From: Chloroflexota bacterium
GTDB lineage: Bacteria; Chloroflexota; Anaerolineae; Caldilineales; Caldilineaceae
Reading direction: 5' to 3'
NCBI GenBank assembly: GCA_018969295.1
Contig: JAGWYN010000017.1
Span: 1 to 64,000, forward strand
Length of the DNA: 64,000 nucleotides
Below, piece after piece: positions 54,499-62,000 of the stretch; the first letter of the stretch is position 1, and each line of letters opens with the position of its first letter. The notes under the pieces are model-generated. The model saw only the letters and a list, made by a program, of their open reading frames with translations, was not told where the DNA came from and searched no databases. A program made the translations under genes and the position numbers.

Positions 54499-55439
54499 GA
54501 GGGGTATCTCGGATGTTGTGTGAGCAGGGTTTGGGCATCGGCCAGGGTGGGCTGTGCGTGGGTGCCGCCGGCGGCGCGGGTGGAGGCGGATCCGCAGGCG
54601 ACTGCGAACTGGAGCATCTGGGGCAGTGGCCAGCCAGCCAGGTGTGCGTAGACGAAACCGGCGTCGAAGGAATCGCCGGCGCCGGTGGTATCGACGACTT
54701 GAACGGGTGGTGGGGCGGCATGGGTTGTCTGGCCGTTGCGGGTTGCGCTGGCCCCTGCGCTGCCGCGTTTGAGTGCCACGGTGGGCACACGTTTGGAGAG
54801 GTTGGCGAGCCCGCTCTGCCAGGAGCTGTGGCGGGTGATGGCGGTCAGCTCGGTTTCGTTGGGCAGAAAGAGATCCACCTGGGCCAGGGTGGCATCGATG
54901 CCGCCGTCCCAGAGGCCGGTGGGGTCGTAGTTGGTATCGAGCGAGACGGTCAGCCCCTGGCTGCGGCTCCAGGAGAAGAAATCGGGCAGGTCAGGGCGGA
55001 GGGCATCGAGCAGATAGAAGCAGCCGAGATGGAGGTGGCGGGCCTGGGTGACCAGGGTGGAATCGATGTCGTGTCGGCAGAAGGTGCTTAGGGTTCCGGG
55101 ATAGGTGAGCATGGCCCGGTCGACACCCTGGGAGAGGATGGTGGTGAGTCCGGTTTTGTGCTGGTGGGTCCGGCGCACGCCCTGTGTATTGACGCCGCGG
55201 GCGGCGAGGGTATCGAGCAGAAAATCGCCGAAGGGGTCGGTGCCGACCAGGCTGACCATGGCCACGCGCAGCCCTAGCCTGGCGGCGCCGCAGGCAAAGA
55301 TAGCGGTGGAGCCGCCCAGGGTGAGGGTGGCGTCGTCGATCAACTTTTCGACCTGGCCGAAGACGGGGGTGACATCCCCGGAGAGCACCAGGTCAGCGTT
55401 CAGGTCGCCGACGGCGACGACATCGAAGCGAGCAGACAC
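54495..55439 (-). CDS. PfkB-family carbohydrate kinase (putative tagatose-6-phosphate kinase role)
   Basis: 314 residues. Ribokinase fold with N-terminal VAVGDLNADLVLSG, GGSTAIFACGAARLG and anion hole DTTGAGDSFDAGFVYAHLAG. In an operon between an AgaS-like isomerase and a KbaZ-like aldolase subunit, the most economical role is phosphorylation of tagatose-6-phosphate to the 1,6-bisphosphate. The sequence is nearer to general sugar kinases than to LacC, so this is inferred from context. Overlaps kbaZ by 4 bp; 11 bp after the AgaS-like gene. Confidence 0.88.
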   Translation of the reverse strand: MSARFDVVAVGDLNADLVLSGDVTPVFGQVEKLIDDATLTLGGSTAIFACGAARLGLRVAMVSLVGTDPFGDFLLDTLAARGVNTQGVRRTHQHKTGLTTILSQGVDRAMLTYPGTLSTFCRHDIDSTLVTQARHLHLGCFYLLDALRPDLPDFFSWSRSQGLTVSLDTNYDPTGLWDGGIDATLAQVDLFLPNETELTAITRHSSWQSGLANLSKRVPTVALKRGSAGASATRNGQTTHAAPPPVQVVDTTGAGDSFDAGFVYAHLAGWPLPQMLQFAVACGSASTRAAGGTHAQPTLADAQTLLTQHPRYPS

Positions 55440-55450
55440 AGCAGGTGGCC

Positions 55451-56491
55451 TCAGGGGAGGAGGACGACAGGGTCGAGGTTTTCGGGTTGGTCGGGGTTGA
55501 GCCCTTTGGCGAGTGAGCGGTTCAAGGCGACGATCTGGCCGAAGGGGAGGTAGAGCACGCTGCGGGTGACTTCGTCCAGGTCGAGTTTGAAGTCGATCTC
55601 GCAGCGCTTGTCGCCCAGCGTGAGGGTGCGGGCGCCGAGCGTCTTCATCTCGGTGGCGACTGCATGGTCGTCTTCTCTGCGTTCGTCGGCGATGAGGGCG
55701 ACGACCAGTGTACTGGGGGTGATCATCGACTTGGGGCCGTGGCGGAACTCCATCGCGTAAAAGGGTTCGCTGTGGCTGAGGGTCATCTCCTTCATTTTGA
55801 GGCTTAGCTCGCAGGCCAGCCCATAGCGCAGGCCGGAACCCAGAAAATAGAAGCGGTCGATCGAGAGATCTCGGCCCAGACGTTCCAGGTAGCCGGTGTG
55901 GATGTCGAGGAGCTGCTGGAGGAGGGCGGGCAGCTGGAGCAGATTGGGCCAGAGGGGGTTGATGGGATGGAAGCTGCCAGCCAGGGCCAGGGCAGCCAGA
56001 TAAAGGCCGGAAAAGGCGCGAGTCTGGGCGACACTTTTTTCTTGAATCGAAGGGAAGGCGAGGTTGATTTCGCCCAGCTGGCTCAGCGAGGACTCTGGAT
56101 GACAGCAGAGTGTGACGATCGGGCCGCTGTTGAGCTGGCGGAAGCGGGCGCAGGCGCGCAAGGTTTCGGTCGTTTCGCCCGAGCGGCTGACGGCGACCAG
56201 CAGTGTGCGGCGGGCAGGAGGCAGCGCATCGGGGTTGCGCCAGATTTCGGAGGCGGGCAGTCCGACGCTGCGCAGGCCGGCCACCCGCTGTGTGGCGGCG
56301 GCGGCGGCGACGGAGAGATAGTAGGTGGAACCGCAGCCTGTGAAGACGACCTGGTCGAAATTGCCGTCGGCCAGAAAGGTGTGAAGGTCTGCTGTCTGGC
56401 TGTTCAGCTGATGGAGCACGCCTTGCCAGGCCTCTGGCTGCGTATAGATCTCTGTGCGTGTATAACTGCCTGGATCGACTGCGGTAGACAT
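55451..56491 (-). CDS. SIS-domain sugar isomerase/deaminase, AgaS/GlmS-like
   Basis: 346 residues from the ATG at 56491; ribosome site weak. Two SIS domains: FTGCGSTYYLSVAAAAAT and SRSGETTETLRA in the first, LGSGLRYGLACELSLKMKEM and AMEFRHGPKSM in the second. FRHGPKSM and SVAQTRAFSGLYLAAL resemble AgaS, which turns galactosamine-6-phosphate into tagatose-6-phosphate and ammonia; a GlmS-isomerase-like or fructoselysine-6-phosphate role is an alternative. First gene of an agaS-pfkB-kbaZ operon with a promoter and dyad operator immediately upstream. Confidence 0.88.
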   Translation of the reverse strand: MSTAVDPGSYTRTEIYTQPEAWQGVLHQLNSQTADLHTFLADGNFDQVVFTGCGSTYYLSVAAAAATQRVAGLRSVGLPASEIWRNPDALPPARRTLLVAVSRSGETTETLRACARFRQLNSGPIVTLCCHPESSLSQLGEINLAFPSIQEKSVAQTRAFSGLYLAALALAGSFHPINPLWPNLLQLPALLQQLLDIHTGYLERLGRDLSIDRFYFLGSGLRYGLACELSLKMKEMTLSHSEPFYAMEFRHGPKSMITPSTLVVALIADERREDDHAVATEMKTLGARTLTLGDKRCEIDFKLDLDEVTRSVLYLPFGQIVALNRSLAKGLNPDQPENLDPVVLLP

Positions 56492-56558
56492 CCTGAGTTT
56501 TCTTTCTTTTGGAGCGCGGGACGGGCGATCCACCCTATAGCGGCTCAGGTGGGGCGGG

Positions 56559-56587
56559 ATGTTGTCTATGCGCCGGCGAGACAACAT
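56559..56587. promoter_or_regulatory. Candidate operator of the AgaS-like operon
   Basis: ATGTTGTCT (56559-56567) and AGACAACAT (56579-56587) are perfect 9-bp inverted arms, 11-bp spacer. It lies immediately downstream of the predicted transcription start, an ideal repressor position for a GntR/DeoR-type protein. Confidence 0.65.
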
Positions 56588-56596
56588 TGTTCTTCA

Positions 56597-56625
56597 GTCA
56601 TACACCCGACTTTCACTGCTGTCAA
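56597..56625 (-). promoter_or_regulatory. Promoter of the AgaS-like operon
   Basis: Minus strand: perfect TTGACA (56625-56620), 17 bp, TATGAC -10 (56602-56597). Start site near 56590, leader about 100 nt. Confidence 0.65.
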
Positions 56626-56841
56626 ATTTTATTTTGTCTCTTTGCAGAAAATTCGGCTGTTGTGGACCTTATTTGGGGAATTCATGATCCTTCACGATGT
56701 TTCATGATCAACTCACGTTCTATACCGTATGATACTATAAAGAATTGTCAAAAATATTTTGTGGAGTATTTGTGGGGTATTTGACAGAAAAATTCTGGGG
56801 CGGATGAAGAGGCGGTTGTTCAGAAACGGAGAAATCTAAGA

Positions 56842-59016
56842 ATGTTTCCAGTTCCGCTGCTTGTTGCAGCTGGGGGTGTGCTTTATGGTGGCCTGCGCGC
56901 CTATCAGCAGTGGGTTTCTCGCGAGAAGAGGGATTTGGCCTCCAAGGGGTCAGCTTCTTCTGCGTTGGCGACGTCCATTCCGTCTCAAGCAGTGAATCGG
57001 ACGCTGATGTCGCGTGCCGTTTCGGGCGACCTGGTGGGTCAGTTTCAGAGGAGCGCGCAGCAGATTGTGCAGCGGGCGGTAGACCAGCTGGCTGGCAGCG
57101 AGCGACAAAGCTACCAGCAGGATCTGGCCTCTCCCGAAGAGACAGCGGTCATCCATGCGGAAGAGCAGCAGGCCAACCTGTATACGGGGGTGGCTTTTGC
57201 CTGTCTAGTCGTGGCATCTGTGGGCAAGTTGTTTTACCCGCCTCTGATGGTGTTGAGTCTGCCGGGGCTGCTCTACACAGCCTATCCTTTTGTCAAATCA
57301 GGGATCGACGATCTGCGTATCAAACGCAAGGTGACCGCCAGCACCCTCGACCTGGTGTCGATTCCGACTGTGATTTTGATGGGAAACTTTTTTGCGGCTT
57401 CGCTGGCTGTTGCGCTGCTTTCCCTCAGCCAGGCGGTGCTCAAGCGGACAGAAGAGCGTTCCATGCGGAGCATGGTCAACGTATTTGGTCGGCAGCCGGC
57501 GAAGGTGTGGGCGCTGGTAGGCGACACGGAGGTGGAGATCCTGTTTACGGACGTTCGTGCGGGGGATGTGCTGGTGGTGGCTGCGGGGCAGATGGTTCCG
57601 GCGGACGGGGTGATTGTGAGGGGGGACGCCTCGGTCGACCAGCGGATGTTGACGGGGGAATCGCAGCCGTCGGAGAAGATGTTGGGGGACGAGGTTTTTG
57701 CCGGGTCGATTTTGTTGGCGGGTCGGGTGTGGGTGGAGGTGAAGCGTGCGGGGGAGGCCACGGTGGCTGCCCAGATCGGGGAAATTTTGACGGAGACGGC
57801 CGCCTTCAAGCAGACCTTTGAATCGCGCAGTCAGCAGCTGTCGGACCGTTGGAGTCTGCCGACGCTGGCTGTAGCGGGTGTGGCATTGCCTTTGTATGGG
57901 GTTGGGGGGAGCATTGCGGTTTTGCTCAGTTCGCTCGGGTACAACCTGCGGATTGTGGGTCCGCTCAGCATGTTGAACTTTTTGCGGCTGGCGGCCCAGC
58001 AGGGGGTGTTGGTCAAAGAGGCCCGTGCGCTGGAGCTACTGCCCCAGATCGACACCGTGGTCTTTGACAAAACTGGGACCTTGACGCTGGAACAGCCCCG
58101 GGTGGTGCAGATTCATCTGTGTGGAGAGTGGGGTGCCGACGAACTGCTGCGCTGTGCAGCGGCTGCAGAAAGTCGCCAGTCGCACCCGATCGCGCGGGCA
58201 ATTGTGGAGGCGGCCCAGGAACGGGGGCTGGCGTTGCCGTCGATTGCCGAGGCGCGCTACGAAGTCGGCTACGGGATCAAGGTGGGGCTGGAGGAGCGGG
58301 TGGTGCGGGTGGGGAGCGAGCGTTTCTTGCAGAAGGAGCAGATCGAGGTGCCGGCTGTGGTGAGTGAGCTACGTTCGTCGGCGCATGCGCTGGGCCATTC
58401 GTGGGTGCTGGTGGCCGTCGACGACCAGGTGGCGGGGGCGATCGAGCTGGCTCCCACCCTGCGTCCGGGGGCGCGTCAGATCATTGAGTCGCTGCATGGC
58501 CGTGGACTGTCGCTTTACATTCTTTCGGGAGACCAGGAGCAGCCGACGCGGCACCTGGCCCAGCTGTTGGGGATCGAACAGTACTTTGCCAACACGTTGC
58601 CCGAACACAAGGCAGACAAAGTTCGGCAGCTGCAGGCGGCGGGGCGGCGGGTCTGTTTCATTGGGGATGGCATCAACGACGCGATTGCGCTTCAGCAGGC
58701 GGACCTTTCGATTTCGCTGCGTGGGGCTTCGACGATCGCCACCGACACGGCGCAGATCGTGCTGATGGACGGCGCATTGGATCAGCTGGTCGACCTTTTT
58801 GCGCTGGCGGAGCGCTACAAGCGCAACATGCGTTCCAACTATGTGGCGTCGATGGCGCCTGGGCTGGCGGTGATCGGTGGGGTCTTTTTGCTGCATTTTG
58901 GGGTTGTCACGTCGATTATGCTGTACAACGTAGGGTTGATCGGCGGTGTAGTGAACTCGATGTGGCCGTTGCTGCGGCGAAAGTTTTCCAAAGAAAATCG
59001 GACCCATTCTGGTTGA
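56842..59016 (+). CDS. P-type ATPase of heavy-metal-type architecture lacking the CPC motif
   Basis: 724 residues. Phosphorylation motif DKTGTLT (Asp409), TGES (271-274), SHP (447-449, the HP locus of P1B pumps) and GDGIND (608-613). The membrane motif before DKTGT, normally CPC or CPx, reads GYNLRIVGP (366-374), with no Cys and no Pro at the CPx position. The N-terminus has no metal-binding domain; instead about 100 residues of Gln/Ala-rich sequence precede the first helix. The ATPase cycle should work, but the cargo is probably not a soft metal. It lies 14 bp upstream of the polyketide synthase, so it may serve that pathway. Confidence 0.9.
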   Translation: MFPVPLLVAAGGVLYGGLRAYQQWVSREKRDLASKGSASSALATSIPSQAVNRTLMSRAVSGDLVGQFQRSAQQIVQRAVDQLAGSERQSYQQDLASPEETAVIHAEEQQANLYTGVAFACLVVASVGKLFYPPLMVLSLPGLLYTAYPFVKSGIDDLRIKRKVTASTLDLVSIPTVILMGNFFAASLAVALLSLSQAVLKRTEERSMRSMVNVFGRQPAKVWALVGDTEVEILFTDVRAGDVLVVAAGQMVPADGVIVRGDASVDQRMLTGESQPSEKMLGDEVFAGSILLAGRVWVEVKRAGEATVAAQIGEILTETAAFKQTFESRSQQLSDRWSLPTLAVAGVALPLYGVGGSIAVLLSSLGYNLRIVGPLSMLNFLRLAAQQGVLVKEARALELLPQIDTVVFDKTGTLTLEQPRVVQIHLCGEWGADELLRCAAAAESRQSHPIARAIVEAAQERGLALPSIAEARYEVGYGIKVGLEERVVRVGSERFLQKEQIEVPAVVSELRSSAHALGHSWVLVAVDDQVAGAIELAPTLRPGARQIIESLHGRGLSLYILSGDQEQPTRHLAQLLGIEQYFANTLPEHKADKVRQLQAAGRRVCFIGDGINDAIALQQADLSISLRGASTIATDTAQIVLMDGALDQLVDLFALAERYKRNMRSNYVASMAPGLAVIGGVFLLHFGVVTSIMLYNVGLIGGVVNSMWPLLRRKFSKENRTHSG

Positions 59017-59030
59017 AACGGAAGCACTAG

Positions 59031-62000
59031 ATGAACCTTGTTGAGATTGTAGAAGGCAGTGCACGGGCGTACCCTGATCGTCTGGCCCTTCGATTTGAAG
59101 ATCAGCGGTTGACCTATGCAGAGCTTGACCAGACCTGCAGCCGAGCTGCGAACGGGCTGGAACGAGTGGGGCTGCAGCGTGGGGATCGGGCGGCAATTTG
59201 GTTGCCCAACAGCGTGGCTTTTGTCGTCGCCTATCTGGGGGTACAAAAGGTGGGTGCGGTGGCTGTCACTGTCAACACGGCCTTCAAAGCGGAGGAGCTC
59301 CAGCATATTCTGGCGGACAGCGGGGCTCGGCTGCTCATCACGACGGCTGCTTTGTATGCAGGGCTAGGGGGGGCGGCATTGGCGCAGGTCGAGCAGGTGC
59401 TGCTGGTAGACGGCGAGCAGGAGGGGCTTCTTGCCTTTGCTGCGTTGCTGGAGCACTCCTCGTCTGTTTATGGCTGTGCGGAGATGGCGCCAGACGATCC
59501 GGCGATTTTTTTGTACACGTCGGGGACAACGGGGTTTCCCAAAGGGGCGATTTTGTCGCATGGGGCAGCGGTCACGGCGGTCCAGATGGTGGTGGATGGC
59601 CTGGGTCTGTGTGTGGAGGACCGGGTGTTGCTGCCGCTGTCGTTGTTTCACAGTTTTGGGCAGGCGGCGGCTTTTCTGCCCACGCTGGCTGTGGGTGCGA
59701 CGCTTTTGCTGCTGTCACACTTCGAGCCCCAGCCGGTGCTGGCTGCCATTGAGGAGCAGGCGGCGACCGTTTTTTTCGGGGTTCCGACGGTCTATCTTGT
59801 ATTGTTGGCCCAGGCGGAGCCGGCCCGACTGCGGTCGGTGCGGCGCTGGCTGTCGGCTGGGGCTGCGCTGCCGTTGGCGGTGGCGAGCGAGTGGCAGGCG
59901 CGTGGCGGCCTTCCGATCCAGGAAGGGTATGGGTTGACCGAAATTTTTTTGGCGACCTTCAATCCGGAACCGTTGGTCAAGCCTGGTTCGGTGGGGCGGC
60001 CTCTGGCAGGGGTTCGTCTGCAGATTGTCGACGCTGCGGGAGAGGCTGTGTCGGCTGGCCAGCTGGGGGAGGTGGTGGTACAAACTCCCAGCTGTATGCT
60101 TGGTTACTGGCAGCGCCCCCACGAGAGTGCGTCCGTGTTGCGCGGTGGTGGTTTTCACACCGGCGATATAGGGCGGCTGGATGCAGACGGTTATCTGTAC
60201 ATTGTCGACCGCATCAAAGACATGGTCAACGTCGGTGGGGTCAAGGTCTACCCATCCGAGGTCGAACAGCGGCTCTGTGAGCATCCGGCAGTGGCAGAAG
60301 CGGCGGTTTTTGGTGTTCCTGAGCCGGTGTTGGGCGAGCAGGTGCAGGCCAGCGTGGTTTTGAAGCCTCGGTCTGTCGTGGACGCACGGGAATTGGTCCT
60401 GTTTTGCGGCCAGGGACTTGCCGAATTCAAAGTGCCCAGCCAGATCCATATCGTCGATCAGCTGCCCAAAAATCGGACGGGCAAATTGCTCAAGCGGCTT
60501 CTGCGCGACCAGTACATGCAGGAGGGGCAGTCTGCCGAGGGTGGGCTGCGAAACGCGCTGCCGGCCGCGGTTGTACAGAAAGCTGACGGGGAGAAGGGTG
60601 ATGGGGCTGTCTTGGCTCGTTGGATGGCGACCTGGCTGGCCGACCGGCTGCAGGTTGCTGTGGAAGAGATCGGGATGGAGCAGCCTTTTGCCGAGATGGG
60701 GTTGACCTCGGTGATGGCTGTCAACCTGGCCCACGCTTTGGGTGCGTGGTTGGGGTGTTCGCTGCAGGCGATTTTGCTTTGGAATTTTCCGACCATTGCT
60801 GCGGTGGTGCGCCATTTGCGGACAGAAGGGCAGTCGGTGGGTGCCGTATCTGGCCAGGCTGGCAGCGCACACCGGCTGCCGGCGTCTCCTTCTGGGTCGG
60901 CGGATTCTGTTGCGCTGATCGGGATCGGCTGTCGCCTGCCGGGGGGGGCGGATACTCCTGAAAAATTTTGGCAGCTGCTGCGTGCTGGGGTTGACACGGT
61001 GGCGGAGATTCCGGCTGCGCGGTGGGAGGTGGGCGCCTATTACGATCCCAGGCCGCAAGTGGCGGGCAAGATGTATGTGCGTGCCGGCAGTTTTTTAGAG
61101 GAAGTCGATCGCTTCGATGCTCAGTTTTTTGGTATTGCACCGTTGGAGGCGGCCAGCATGGACCCGCAGCAGCGGCTCTTGTTGGAAGTCAGCTGGGAAG
61201 CGTTGGAGCACGCCAATGTACTGGCAGATTCGTTGCGGGAGAGCCGCACCGGGGTCTATGTAGGGGCTTTTTGGGACGACTATTCAGCCGGGCACCTGTA
61301 CAACGCGGCCCCCGACCAGATCGACAGCTACCGTCTGCTGGGCCATCTGCGTGGGATGACAGCGGGGCGGCTGGCCTATGTGTTGGGGCTGCAGGGGCCT
61401 GTCATGCAGGTGGATACGGCCTGTTCTTCGTCGTTGTTGGCGGTGCATCTGGCTTGCCAGTCGCTGCGTGTCGGGGAGTGCGACCTGGCGCTGGCGGGTG
61501 GGGTCAACCTGCTGTTGGGGCCGGAACAGCTGGTCGGGCTTTGTCAGATGGGGGCTGTTGCGGCGGATGGGCGATGCAAGACCTTTGCGGCAGGGGCCGA
61601 TGGGTTTGGGGTCGGTGAAGGGGCTGGCATGGTGGTTTTGAAACGTCTGGCAGATGCAGAGCGAGACGGAGACCGGATTTTGGCGGTGATTCGGGGTTCT
61701 GCGGTCAACCATGACGGGGCGAGCAACGGGCTGACGGCACCAAACGGGCGTGCTCAGGAGGCGATGTTGCGCCAGGCGCTGGAGAATGCCCATCTGCAGC
61801 CGGCGCAGATCCAGTATGTCGAAACACATGGCACGGGCACTGTGTTGGGGGATCCGATCGAGGTGCAGGCGCTTCTCCAGGTGTTGGGTGCAGGGCGGAC
61901 CCAGCCTCTCTGGCTGGGGTCGGTCAAAAGCAACATTGGCCATCTGGCGGCGGCTGCGGGGATTGCTGCGTTGATCAAGGTGGTGCTTTCGTTGCAGGCG

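Larger units (their letters stand above)
56492..56841. other. Divergent intergenic region between the AgaS-like operon and the P-type ATPase
   Basis: 350 bp, rather AT-rich on the ATPase side. Minus-strand promoter and operator at 56559-56625. Toward the ATPase it holds a direct repeat TTCATGATC (56681 and 56701 region) and GTGGAGTATTT/GTGGGGTATTT (about 56761-56782). No convincing plus-strand -35/-10 pair; no gene seen. Confidence 0.55.
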
